A program made the position numbers and the translations under genes. From NCBI GenBank assembly GCA_025210475.1, contig JAOARW010000071.1, positions 1 through 60,892 on the forward strand: a DNA stretch of 60,892 nt, read 5' to 3'. Under the pieces are notes generated by a model, which was not told the origin of the DNA, ran no database searches, and saw only the letters and a list, made by a program, of their open reading frames with translations. The number at the start of each line of letters is the position of its first letter. The first letter of the stretch is position 1. Positions 50,418 to 59,483 of this stretch are shown in pieces. Source of the stretch: Carboxylicivirga sp. (GTDB lineage Bacteria > Bacteroidota > Bacteroidia > Bacteroidales > Marinilabiliaceae).

Positions 50418-51431
50418 TTAGATTACATTGACTTCCGGTTCTATTTTAATATTATATTTTTCAATTATGCTATCGATAATAGCATCGGCCAAATTTAAAA
50501 TTTGCTGTCCACTGGCCTTACCTTTATTAACTAATACGAGCGCCTGTTTATTGTGTACGGCAGCATCGCCAATTGACCGACCTTTCCATCCGGCGCGATC
50601 AATCAACCATCCGGCGGGTACTTTTATTTGCTGATCGTCGATTACATAACCCGGAATATCAGGATATTGTTCCTTTAATAGCGTATAATCATTAATGCAG
50701 ATAACCGGATTTTTAAAGAAAGAACCGGCATTGCCCATCTCCTCAGGTTCGGGTAGTTTGCTTTTTCGTATATCAATAATGGTTTGTCTGACAGTTTTCA
50801 ACGAAATTGCTTTCTGATCATCCAGAAGTTCCTTAACCGGACCATAGCTTAAATTGAATCGCTCTTTTTTGTTGAGTTTAAATACCACCGATGTAATAAC
50901 GGTTTTATTTTTTAGTTCAGATTTAAATATGCTCTGACGATAACCAAATTGGCATTCATCATTGTTGAATACAAAATTGGTTTGTTGATCGATATAAATT
51001 CCCTTAACTTTTTCGATGCAATCTTTGACTTCTACTCCGTAAGCACCGATGTTTTGAACAGGCGATGCACCAACATTCCCCGGAATGTAGGAAAGGTTTT
51101 CGAGGCCAAACCAATTGTTGTTAACGCTATATTCCACCAGTTCATCCCAAACAACACCGGCTTCAACTTCGAGCCAGATATGCTCATCAGTTTCTTTATT
51201 AACTTCAATTTTATTTAGAAGCGGATGAATGATTGTTCCATTAAAATCATTCTTGAATAGGATGTTGCTGCCACCACCTAAAATTAACAGGTTTTCTTGC
51301 TTGTTGTTAACCCACGATAGGGCCTCCTTAATTTCTTGAGGTGAATGACAGGCAATATAATTGCGTGCTTTTACATCGAAACCAAAAGTATTGAGTGATG
51401 CCAGATTAAAATTCTGTTGATTCTGAATCAT
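50418..51431 (-). CDS. murB: UDP-N-acetylenolpyruvoylglucosamine reductase
   Basis: An FAD enzyme that makes UDP-N-acetylmuramate with NADPH in peptidoglycan synthesis. The 337-residue product has an N-terminal FAD-binding domain (NTFGFDVKARNYI, LILGGGSNILF, then SYIPGNVGASPVQNIGAYG) and the substrate domain with the proton-donor motif GSFFKNP and the C-terminal AGWLIDRAGWKGRSIGDAAVH. The type I features fit E. coli-like MurB. It is the promoter-proximal gene of the murB-mltG-TetR-like-SPOR run. Confidence 0.96.
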   Translation of the reverse strand: MIQNQQNFNLASLNTFGFDVKARNYIACHSPQEIKEALSWVNNKQENLLILGGGSNILFKNDFNGTIIHPLLNKIEVNKETDEHIWLEVEAGVVWDELVEYSVNNNWFGLENLSYIPGNVGASPVQNIGAYGVEVKDCIEKVKGIYIDQQTNFVFNNDECQFGYRQSIFKSELKNKTVITSVVFKLNKKERFNLSYGPVKELLDDQKAISLKTVRQTIIDIRKSKLPEPEEMGNAGSFFKNPVICINDYTLLKEQYPDIPGYVIDDQQIKVPAGWLIDRAGWKGRSIGDAAVHNKQALVLVNKGKASGQQILNLADAIIDSIIEKYNIKIEPEVNVI

Positions 51432-51592
51432 ACTTCTATTGTTGAACAGGCAAAGATAAAAGAATAACCGTAGCGCATGATTACATTTTGTTTAAGTTTT
51501 AATTTTACCCATTTTGCTCGATGCCCCTAATATTAAGGATAAAATAAACCCATTGCTTTTAACTTATTAGGTAAAAATAATGGATTTGAAGT

Positions 51593-51691
51593 ATGAGTGA
51601 ATCAACTAAATTGGTCGTATCGGCATTTACCAAAGTATATAGCAAATCGGCTAAAAGTGCGTTTCGTAATGCATTTGGTATTACATGCTGA
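51593..51691 (+). CDS. Possible 32-residue small protein
   Basis: A short ATG-to-TGA frame antisense to the extreme 3-prime end of the chemoreceptor gene. It encodes a basic, Ser/Lys-rich peptide (MSESTKLVVSAFTKVY, then SKSAKSAFRNAFGITC). Codon use looks ordinary, but no homologue is recognised and no clear promoter was found. It could be chance. The rest of the 51432-51680 gap shows nothing else. Confidence 0.2.
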   Translation: MSESTKLVVSAFTKVYSKSAKSAFRNAFGITC

Positions 51692-53693
51692 TATATTCGC
51701 TTTCCTTAAGCTGATCGTTGGGTTTAAAAGTTATCCCGTTTTTTTCTACTGCATCCGTAGTTGATTCTGCGGAGCTTATTTGTTGTTTTTTTTCCTGTTG
51801 ATGATTTTCAGAATTATTGACTTTAAAAAAATGCATCATTCGATCTAACTCACCTGCCTGGCCAGATAACTCTTCAGAACTGCTTGCCATCTCCTCAGCT
51901 GAAGTAGCATTTTGTTGTGTTACTGAACTGAACTGATGAATAGCTGAGTTTACCTGATTAACGCCTTGTTCCTGTTCTATGCTTGCACTGGCAATTTCTT
52001 CTACCAACATGGATGTATTATTAATGTCGGGTATGATTTCCTGCAATAGCTTATGTGAATTCTCAGAAATAAGGCTACCTTCTTTGCAGAGTTGTACGAT
52101 ATCTTTAGCGGCTTCTTTACTTCTCTCGGCTAATTTTCTTATTTCTGTTGCAACTACAGTAAATCCTCTGCCATACTCACCAGCCCTTGCCGCTTCAACC
52201 GCTGCATTGAGAGCGAGAATATTTGTCTGTTGGGCGATCTCAACAATAATCTGGATTTTACCATTAATATTAGCAGATGCTTTTACATTTCTTTCTGAGG
52301 CATTGGCCATTTCCTGAATAGACTTTGAGGATTTATCAGAAATTTCCTGTGCTTGTTTGGCGTTTGAAGCATTTTGATGAATATTGGCAGTCATCTCTTC
52401 CATTGATGACGAGATTTCTTCGGCGGAAGCAGCTTGTTCGCTAACGCCACTGGATATCTGCTGGGCACCAACAGTGAGTTGTTGACTGGCTACAGCCAGG
52501 TTATCAGAGCCAGTTTTAATGTTAGTTACGATTTCCTGAAGTTGAGAAGACATATTAACAAGTGCATCAGCTAATTGCCCTATTTCGTCTTTCTGATCGA
52601 TTTCTACTGTTGCAGTTAAATCCCCTTTGGCTACGGTGTTGGCAAATTTCAATGATTTTTTAATTGGAGTCACCAGGTTGCCTGTAATAAAGTAGGCCAT
52701 TAAAATAGCAATTATAATGGCTCCAATGATTATTAAAAGCACAACAAATTGGGTGTTTTTAGCCTTGCTTAGCATGACTTCATCAGTAAGTACGTATTTT
52801 TTGGATTCTTCAATGGTTCTATCAAATAATTTGCCCATTGTTTCCAGGTACTTAATCGTTTCATTGTGATAAATGTGCTTGGCATCATCCATCCCTTCCT
52901 GGTTTCTGGCACTCCAATCGGCAAATGTACCTAGTTCATTCAGTACCAGTTCCGTGTTTTTTTTGATGGTGGAATTAAAATACTTTCGAGCCCCTGCATT
53001 GTCACCTTTCTTTTGCAATGATTCTGCATAATGAATACTTTGATGAAGTTTATTGTGGTCACTTACAATTTGTTCAACACTTTGCTTCAGCTCAGGATTA
53101 TTCGTGATGAGCTTATTTAGAGCCTCTGAATGTAGCCATTTACCAAAGTTACATTGTTCAGGATCTTTGGTTACATCAATGTGCTTAGCATTTTTTATAA
53201 AAATGGCATCTTTAACATTGTTCATCCACAATATGTGATCCAGTTGTGCTTGCTTAAGCTGAATGGAAATGTGCCAATCCACTTGTTTGAAAACATCGGC
53301 AATTTCTATAGCTGAATGGTGCAAGTGCATATGTGGTTCTTCAAACTCATCAAGAATAGGTTTTAACTCAGGAGCTAATCTTAATGCTTCTTTTCGCCCT
53401 TCTCCGTAATACCATTGGCCAAAAGCACATTGTTTATGATCTGTTTGAACATTTAACTTAGTTACACTATCATCGGAGAGTAATTTATTAAGCTCTTTGG
53501 CCCAAATTAAATGATCAACATATTTACCTTCAAGATCTGATCGGAGCTTATTGCCATCAATGGCCTCAGAGGCATTGCCAACAATACCATTAATGCCAAA
53601 TATAGCCCATAAGCCACAAGTTGTAAGTAAAGAGATAATGATTCCAAAAGCAAAAAGGAACTTTCTGCTCAATTTTAAGTTATTCCACTTCAT
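51681..53693 (-). CDS. Methyl-accepting chemotaxis protein with two tandem CZB domains
   Basis: A 670-residue receptor: transmembrane helix 1 (about 10-33), an extracytoplasmic sensor (about 35-312), transmembrane helix 2 (about 314-336), HAMP (about 337-392) and a cytoplasmic signalling domain with the conserved tip (IAQQTNILALNAAVEAARAG, 487-506). The sensor contains two copies of the zinc-binding CZB pattern at a 92-residue offset: His61-Cys89-His121-His125 and His153-Cys181-His213-His217, with identical spacings 28-32-4. CxFGxW motifs are QCAFGQW and QCNFGKW. CZB domains usually sit in the cytoplasm and can sense hypochlorous acid or zinc through the Cys-Zn switch; here they are predicted outside. 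No che genes are adjacent. Confidence 0.93.
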   Translation of the reverse strand: MKWNNLKLSRKFLFAFGIIISLLTTCGLWAIFGINGIVGNASEAIDGNKLRSDLEGKYVDHLIWAKELNKLLSDDSVTKLNVQTDHKQCAFGQWYYGEGRKEALRLAPELKPILDEFEEPHMHLHHSAIEIADVFKQVDWHISIQLKQAQLDHILWMNNVKDAIFIKNAKHIDVTKDPEQCNFGKWLHSEALNKLITNNPELKQSVEQIVSDHNKLHQSIHYAESLQKKGDNAGARKYFNSTIKKNTELVLNELGTFADWSARNQEGMDDAKHIYHNETIKYLETMGKLFDRTIEESKKYVLTDEVMLSKAKNTQFVVLLIIIGAIIIAILMAYFITGNLVTPIKKSLKFANTVAKGDLTATVEIDQKDEIGQLADALVNMSSQLQEIVTNIKTGSDNLAVASQQLTVGAQQISSGVSEQAASAEEISSSMEEMTANIHQNASNAKQAQEISDKSSKSIQEMANASERNVKASANINGKIQIIVEIAQQTNILALNAAVEAARAGEYGRGFTVVATEIRKLAERSKEAAKDIVQLCKEGSLISENSHKLLQEIIPDINNTSMLVEEIASASIEQEQGVNQVNSAIHQFSSVTQQNATSAEEMASSSEELSGQAGELDRMMHFFKVNNSENHQQEKKQQISSAESTTDAVEKNGITFKPNDQLKESEYISM

Positions 53694-53918
53694 GGATAAA
53701 AATTTTCCGATTTATATTTCCCGAAAACAAGATACGGGATTAATAGAGAAAAGTTTCTTCAATAACATCTTTGTTAAAAATTAAAATTGATTATGGAGTA
53801 AGTTAAAAAATAGACATAGCGAAAGATTATGCACATTCATATGAAACTTTCACATCTTTTTTGATTTATTTAAGAATTATGGTACATCAATTGTTTATAG
53901 CCTTATTAAAAGAAGGTT

Positions 53919-54428
53919 ATGATGGCTGAAGATGTATGGAAGTTAATGGCAAATACCTTTGACTATGAACGGCGAAGGTGTAGAAAGCACTTCGAAGAAG
54001 TATGCAAAAGAAGTTCTTATCAATTAATCGAACATCGGGAGAAAGGAGAATTACTCGGTTTTATCGGTTATTGGAATTTGGGTAAGTGGATTGTTATTGA
54101 ACATTTGGCTGTTCAAAAAGGCGAGAATCCATATAAAATTGTGCCAATATTATTATCAATATTGCGTAATTCAGTTGATAACGGCGTCATATTAATTACT
54201 GAGGTTGATATTTTAAAAACTGATTTTGTACAACGCTATAAAGAGCTATATAAATTAGCAGGTTTTATTGAGAATCCGTTTGTTTATATTCAACCATCTT
54301 ATCATAAAGGGGAAGCGACTTTTCCCCAGCGAATTATGAGTTATCCAGTGCCTATTACGTATCCTCAATTTAAAGACTTACGAAGCTTACTTTATCGCTT
54401 CGTATATGGCAATAAGAATATTGGATAG
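53919..54428 (+). CDS. GNAT-like acetyltransferase
   Basis: A 169-residue protein with weak GNAT acetyltransferase features: an N-terminal helix-rich part (FDYERRRCRKHFEEVCKRSS), a central GELLGFIGYWNLGKWIVIEHLAVQ strand region typical of the GNAT beta-4, and a later GFIENPFVYIQPSY part. The acetyl-CoA pyrophosphate loop is not canonical. The substrate is unknown. It is 69 bases upstream of menA on the same strand; a shared transcript is possible but not supported by a shared pathway. Met1 or Met2 may be the start. Confidence 0.6.
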   Translation: MMAEDVWKLMANTFDYERRRCRKHFEEVCKRSSYQLIEHREKGELLGFIGYWNLGKWIVIEHLAVQKGENPYKIVPILLSILRNSVDNGVILITEVDILKTDFVQRYKELYKLAGFIENPFVYIQPSYHKGEATFPQRIMSYPVPITYPQFKDLRSLLYRFVYGNKNIG

Positions 54429-54497
54429 TGCTTGAGTTTATCGATCTTTAATAGCGCGTATTAATTCTATTATATACTTTTGTTACAAAATTCGAAT

Positions 54498-55400
54498 ATG
54501 ACAAAAGTACAAGCTTGGGTAAATGCGTTTCGTTTGCGTACTTTACCATTAGCGCTCTCTTCAATAATAATGGGTAGTGGCGTTGCTGCTTACCACGGAA
54601 CTTTCAATTGGAATATACTGGCTTTGGCGGCTTTAACCACCTTGTTTTTGCAGGTGTTATCGAACCTTGCAAATGATTATGGTGATACCATTAATGGAGC
54701 TGACCATGAAGAACGACAGGGGCCTGAGCGCATGGTTCAGTCTGGACTTATTTCAAAACAATCCATGTTAAGAGGTATTTTTGTGATGGGGACTTTGGCC
54801 TTAATTTCGGGTCTTGGTTTAATTACCATTGCTTTTCAGGATATTAGTATTACCAGCTTAATATTTTTCATTCTTGGTATTGCAGCGATCGGTGCAGCAG
54901 TAAAATATACCATGGGAAGTAATCCCTATGGCTACAGAGGATTAGGTGATGTTTATGTGCTTTTGTTCTTTGGTTTGATAGGTGTTGGAGGTACTTACTA
55001 CCTGCATGCACAGAAAATTGATTTTTCTGCAATATTACCGGCTTTGTCAGTTGGTTTTTTAAGTGCTGGTGTATTGAATTTGAATAATATGCGTGATGTG
55101 GAAAGTGATACTTCGGCGAATAAAAATACCCTGGTGGTGAAATTTGGATTGCAGTGGGCTAGGAAGTATCAATATACAATGGTACTTGGAGCTATTATCT
55201 GTTCCGTCTTATTCCTGGTTTTAAATCATGCAAGCTTACTTGCCTATTTGTTTTTGATCAGTTTGCCATTGTTTATAAGGCATCTGTTGGTTGTTAAAAG
55301 GGCAAGGGGTTCAAAAGATTTCGATCCTGAATTAAAAAAGCTGGCATTGAGTACATTCCTTTTTGTTTTGTTATTTACTTTGGGTTTGGTAATATCGTAA
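54498..55400 (+). CDS. menA: 1,4-dihydroxy-2-naphthoate polyprenyltransferase
   Basis: An inner-membrane UbiA-family prenyltransferase that attaches the polyprenyl tail in menaquinone synthesis. The product is 300 residues from ATG 54498; the TTG at 54480 is less likely. It has about nine membrane helices, the first aspartate-rich motif NDYGDTINGADHEER near 60-75 with GPERMVQSG after it, and the second motif NNMRDVESDTSANKNT near 195-210. It is followed by menC after 2 bases and menE, so it belongs to a menaquinone operon. Confidence 0.94.
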   Translation: MTKVQAWVNAFRLRTLPLALSSIIMGSGVAAYHGTFNWNILALAALTTLFLQVLSNLANDYGDTINGADHEERQGPERMVQSGLISKQSMLRGIFVMGTLALISGLGLITIAFQDISITSLIFFILGIAAIGAAVKYTMGSNPYGYRGLGDVYVLLFFGLIGVGGTYYLHAQKIDFSAILPALSVGFLSAGVLNLNNMRDVESDTSANKNTLVVKFGLQWARKYQYTMVLGAIICSVLFLVLNHASLLAYLFLISLPLFIRHLLVVKRARGSKDFDPELKKLALSTFLFVLLFTLGLVIS

Positions 55401-55402
55401 CT

Positions 55403-56449
55403 ATGTATAAAGCAGAATACATCAAACGAACTTTAATTTTTAACGAAGCGGGTGGTACTTCGCGAGGAACGCTTTATGAGAAACCAAGTTGGTTTATTCG
55501 AATTTATGATGAAAAGGGGAGAAGTGGTATGGGAGAATGTTCCATTATTCCCGGCCTGAGTAAGGACGATCCGAAACTGTTGGAAAACAAAATAAAAGAA
55601 GTTTGTCGCGATATCAATAATTATCTAAATACTTACCACGAAAGTCTGCTTTTGTTTCCGGCTTTGCGCTTTGCCATCGAAATGGCCATGTTGGATTTAA
55701 ACAATAATAGGGCATTTGAACTATTTCCTTCAGAATTTACCAGAGGAAATGACAGCATTACCATTAATGGTTTGATTTGGATGGGTTCAGCCAATGAAAT
55801 GTTAAAGCGCATCGATCAGAAACTGCAAAGGGGGTTTACTTGTTTGAAGCTCAAGGTTGGTGCCATTGATTTTAATGAAGAATTAAAAATATTACAGGCC
55901 ATACGTTCTCATTATTCGAATAAAGAACTGGAATTAAGGGTAGATGCCAATGGAGCCTTTTCACCAACAGAGGCATTGGTAAAATTGGAAGCACTCTCTA
56001 AATTTGATTTACATTCAATCGAACAGCCAATTATGGCCGGACAAGCGGAAGCCATGCAACGACTATGCGATAAAAGTCCCATTGATATTGCTCTTGATGA
56101 AGAACTGATTGGCATTAACGGAGAAAGTGCAAAGCTTGATATTTTAGAGACCATACAACCTCAGTATATCATATTAAAACCCAGTTTACTCGGAGGTTTC
56201 CAATCGGCAGAAGAGTGGATAAGGGCTGCCGAGCATAATGGAATTCGCTGGTGGGCTACATCGGCTTTGGAAGGGAACGTAGGACTTAATGCCATTGCGC
56301 AATGGGTGTTCAAAAAGCAGAACCCACTTAAACAGGGTTTGGGTACCGGACAGGTGTTTAGTAATAATATCCAGTCGCCGCTTTACCTCATGGGAGAACA
56401 ATTATACTATGATAAAGCAGCAGGTTGGACTAATCCTTTCGATTCGTAA
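55403..56449 (+). CDS. menC: o-succinylbenzoate synthase
   Basis: An enolase-superfamily enzyme that dehydrates SHCHC to o-succinylbenzoate for menaquinone. In the 348-residue product the catalytic lysines are Lys149 and Lys151 (CLKLKVG), the metal ligands Asp181 (LRVDANGAF), Glu207 (SIEQPI) and Asp232 (ALDEEL), and the second catalytic lysine Lys259 (YIILKPSLLGG). All superfamily residues are in place. The gaps to menA and menE are 2 and 3 bases, which marks a tight operon. Confidence 0.94.
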   Translation: MYKAEYIKRTLIFNEAGGTSRGTLYEKPSWFIRIYDEKGRSGMGECSIIPGLSKDDPKLLENKIKEVCRDINNYLNTYHESLLLFPALRFAIEMAMLDLNNNRAFELFPSEFTRGNDSITINGLIWMGSANEMLKRIDQKLQRGFTCLKLKVGAIDFNEELKILQAIRSHYSNKELELRVDANGAFSPTEALVKLEALSKFDLHSIEQPIMAGQAEAMQRLCDKSPIDIALDEELIGINGESAKLDILETIQPQYIILKPSLLGGFQSAEEWIRAAEHNGIRWWATSALEGNVGLNAIAQWVFKKQNPLKQGLGTGQVFSNNIQSPLYLMGEQLYYDKAAGWTNPFDS

Positions 56450-56452
56450 GTA

Positions 56453-57526
56453 ATGACAGGAGATAGCTTGTATAAAAAATACAATGTGCTCACCGTTGAT
56501 GGTTGTTCCTATAATGGTTTCGAGGCGATTAATGAATTAGTTGACACTTTAAAATCAAATGGCGATAAAGAAAAGGCAAGTATTGCAGAGTTTCTGATTG
56601 AATGGTTTGATGATTCAGATACAATACAGCTGCAGACATCCGGAAGTACAGGTAAGCCAAAGCAAATAGTTGTTAAGAAAAAAGCTATGCTTGCTTCTGC
56701 AAAAAAGACGATTCAGTTTTTGCAATTAACTGAAGGGGCTACAGCACTTTTGTGTTTGTCGGCGAATTACATTGCCGGTAAAATGATGATCGTTCGTGCT
56801 TTACTTGGAAGGTTTAATCTGTTGTTGGGCAATGTCGCATCCAATCCTTTACAGAACAATCAGCAGAAAATAGATTTCGCTGCAATGGTGCCCATGCAGG
56901 TTTATCAGGTTTTGAAGGAAAATCATGATGCTTTAAAGCAAATTAATCATCTGATTATTGGAGGGGGAAGCTTAAATCGCACTTGTGTGAAGCAATTAAG
57001 GAATATGGATGTTAATGCCTGGGAAACATATGGTATGACCGAAACCGTCTCACACATTGCCATGCGTTCCATTAAGTTATACGATAAAGGTTTTCAATTA
57101 TTACCCAATGTAAATATTTCTGTGGATGAAAGACAATGCCTGGTTATTGAAGCATCTGATGTTAACGATCAAAAGTTAGTGACCAATGATCTTGTTGAAG
57201 TTGACAGTCACAACCGTTTTACCATCAAAGGTCGTTACGACAATATCATCAACTCGGGAGGTGTAAAATTGGTTCCGGAAATCATTGAATCCAAGTTGCA
57301 AAACCAAATACCATTCGATTTTATTATTTCTTCAAAAGCTGATGAAGTGTTGGGGCAGAAGCTTGTTTTGGTTTTGGAATCGAAAAACCGGGAGGCGTTC
57401 ATTGATCCTGATTATTCCATCCTTAAGCGATTTGAAATTCCGAAAGAGCTGGTTTTTATAGATGAGTTTCCAAGAACCGAATCGGGGAAATTACATCGAA
57501 TAAAAACGAAACTTCTGTTGGAATAG
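56453..57526 (+). CDS. menE: o-succinylbenzoate-CoA ligase
   Basis: An AMP-forming acyl-CoA ligase that activates o-succinylbenzoate. At 357 residues it is a short form, as in many Bacteroidota. The ATP-binding P-loop is QTSGSTGKPKQIVVKK near 62-77. Other motifs are WETYGMTETVSHIAMR (about 193-208), GRYDNIINSGGVKLVPE (about 260-276) and the C-terminal catalytic-lysine region FPRTESGKLHR. It is the last gene of the menA-menC-menE run. The enzymes for the earlier steps (menF, menD, menH, menB) are not in the window. Confidence 0.93.
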   Translation: MTGDSLYKKYNVLTVDGCSYNGFEAINELVDTLKSNGDKEKASIAEFLIEWFDDSDTIQLQTSGSTGKPKQIVVKKKAMLASAKKTIQFLQLTEGATALLCLSANYIAGKMMIVRALLGRFNLLLGNVASNPLQNNQQKIDFAAMVPMQVYQVLKENHDALKQINHLIIGGGSLNRTCVKQLRNMDVNAWETYGMTETVSHIAMRSIKLYDKGFQLLPNVNISVDERQCLVIEASDVNDQKLVTNDLVEVDSHNRFTIKGRYDNIINSGGVKLVPEIIESKLQNQIPFDFIISSKADEVLGQKLVLVLESKNREAFIDPDYSILKRFEIPKELVFIDEFPRTESGKLHRIKTKLLLE

Positions 57527-57552
57527 ATTATTTTTAAAACTGCCTTAAGTAT

Positions 57553-57560
57553 TATATTTG
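57553..57560 (+). promoter_or_regulatory. Putative -7 box of GH123-like gene
   Basis: TATATTTG matches TAnnTTTG 24 bases before the ATG at 57584. No convincing -33 TTG was found at the expected distance. Confidence 0.4.
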
Positions 57561-57583
57561 CTGATATTTTGAATCACTCAATA

Positions 57584-59347
57584 ATGAAAGTTTTTTTACA
57601 GATCAATTTACTTTTAATAGCGCTTATTCTTTCGTCGTGTTATAATCAACGACCAGAGATAACATGCAAAACATATAACGAACCGAAAGATCCAGAGGCA
57701 AAGAATCTGGAGGAGTGGGAAGCGACCGGACGCGGTTTACATCTTTCTTTTGGCGAAAAAGATATCAAATATAAAAAGAGCAAGGTGCCCATGCTTGGGG
57801 TTACTAAAGATAAAGAAGTTCTTGCCTGGAAAGGCGAAACTGTATCATTTCAGGCTGTGTTATGGAGTGCTTTTCCGGTTAGTCAAATTGAGTGCGAATG
57901 GGAAAATTTGATAGCGTCGAATGGGGATACTATTCCAAATTCAGTTATTCAAACGCGTTATGTACGATATGTTTTAAGTGATACGAATTTTGTGAATGAG
58001 GAGTCGGATCAGACCAGTTGGCGCGACTCATGTTTATTGCCCGATATGCTGGATAGTTTACCATGTATGGATATGATGGCGCAATCGGTACGACCTGTTT
58101 GGGTAAAAATACATGTGCCTGAAGATGTGAAGGCCGGTGTTTATTCAACATCGCTTAAAGTGTATTCACGGAAAAATCCGCCACAGGAGTTGCGTTTAAA
58201 GTTGAAGGTATGTGACAAGGTACTGCCAAGACCCGAGAACTGGCGATTCCAAACCAATATGTACATTAACCCGGTAGCGATTGCGCAATGGCACAAGGTA
58301 GATGTTTGGTCGGAGAAACACTATGATGCTATGCTGCCTTATGTGGGTCTTATGAAAAAAGCCGGGCAGAAGGCCATTAATGTATCGATCTTTCCGCAGG
58401 CTAATAGTGCAAATGAAAATCATGCCTTAATCACCTGGAAAAAGAGTGCTAATAACCGTTTGCAGGCTGACTTTACAAAATTCGATCAATGGATAAAATT
58501 CATGATGAACCATGGGATTTCTTCGCAATTGGATTGTTATATTCTTAATCCTGAGCTTGTAAGTGAAGTGATTTATACCGACGAAACCAAGCAAATAACT
58601 ATTAGAGAGCAGCTCGATGTAAATAAAAATAAGGCATTGATTAAACAGTGCCTGAAGCAAGTAATTGAACACTTAAAAGAAAGAGATTGGTATGGAAAAG
58701 CCGTTTTTGCCATCGGTAAGGGCAGTGCCGATGATGTTTCTAAATTAAAGGATTTATTGCAAAATATTGAATCAGGTATAAGATTGGAATTGGTGGCACA
58801 CGAATGGACATCCGGTTTACTCAAAGATGTTTATGCGGCCAATGTACCTTCTGGCTTCAGTAACTTAAAAGAGTGGTTTAAATTGCGTCATCAGCAAGGA
58901 CTGGAAACCTCTTATCAGCTCGATGATAAGGTTGCCTTTCCAAATACATATTTGCATTCACCTTCGAGCGAAGCGGCTTGGTTTGGATGGTATGTGGCCG
59001 CTCAGGGGCTGGATGGATTGCACATCGATAATTTTAATAATTGGGGACAATATCCACTCACAGATGCCAGGTTACCAAAATCGTCCAGCGGAAGTAATTT
59101 TTTAATCTATCCGGGGGGGCGAAGTTCAATTAGGTACGAGCAATTACTTGAGGGGATTCAGGATTACGAGAAAATTGTAATCTTAAAAGAAGGGCTGGTT
59201 TCGAACGAATCTGCTTCAAATACTCAAAAATTAGAGCTCATAGATGAGGTGTTGAGTGATTTTGTTATTGATCGTATACCACGCGAAAGTGCCAGCCAGA
59301 TGGTGAAAAGTGGAAAAGATTTAATTGAGGAATTATCGATGAATTAA
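57584..59347 (+). CDS. GH123/DUF4091-like lipoprotein, catalytic pair not conserved
   Basis: A 587-residue lipoprotein (lipobox LSSC, near Cys19 from ATG 57584) with an N-terminal beta-sandwich (about 60-215) and a TIM-barrel-like DUF4091/GH123 region (about 220-560). Family hallmarks are RPVWVKIHVPEDVKAGVYS near 170-188 and the C-terminal LIYPGGRSSIRYEQLLEGIQDYE. In GH123 enzymes an Asp-Glu pair acts in substrate-assisted cleavage of N-acetylgalactosaminides. The aligned position here, by eye, reads Ile377-Gly-Lys-Gly-Ser381 instead of an xxDEP motif. It may therefore be a binding protein or act on another substrate. The in-frame TTG start at 57569 is rejected. Confidence 0.7.
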   Translation: MKVFLQINLLLIALILSSCYNQRPEITCKTYNEPKDPEAKNLEEWEATGRGLHLSFGEKDIKYKKSKVPMLGVTKDKEVLAWKGETVSFQAVLWSAFPVSQIECEWENLIASNGDTIPNSVIQTRYVRYVLSDTNFVNEESDQTSWRDSCLLPDMLDSLPCMDMMAQSVRPVWVKIHVPEDVKAGVYSTSLKVYSRKNPPQELRLKLKVCDKVLPRPENWRFQTNMYINPVAIAQWHKVDVWSEKHYDAMLPYVGLMKKAGQKAINVSIFPQANSANENHALITWKKSANNRLQADFTKFDQWIKFMMNHGISSQLDCYILNPELVSEVIYTDETKQITIREQLDVNKNKALIKQCLKQVIEHLKERDWYGKAVFAIGKGSADDVSKLKDLLQNIESGIRLELVAHEWTSGLLKDVYAANVPSGFSNLKEWFKLRHQQGLETSYQLDDKVAFPNTYLHSPSSEAAWFGWYVAAQGLDGLHIDNFNNWGQYPLTDARLPKSSSGSNFLIYPGGRSSIRYEQLLEGIQDYEKIVILKEGLVSNESASNTQKLELIDEVLSDFVIDRIPRESASQMVKSGKDLIEELSMN

Positions 59348-59483
59348 GCATCGCTCACTTTTTTTACTCTAATATATTTCAGTTCTGTTTATGAAATATG
59401 TCATGATACGTTAGCGACATCTTTTATTTATTTGTACTGAGATAGTTGATTGAAATTTAAGTAATACATTATAAAGTAAGGAT

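Noticed and set aside
53551..53784. Plus-strand 77-codon frame at the receptor 5-prime end
   Set aside because: It is mostly antisense to the receptor N-terminus and has no supporting features.
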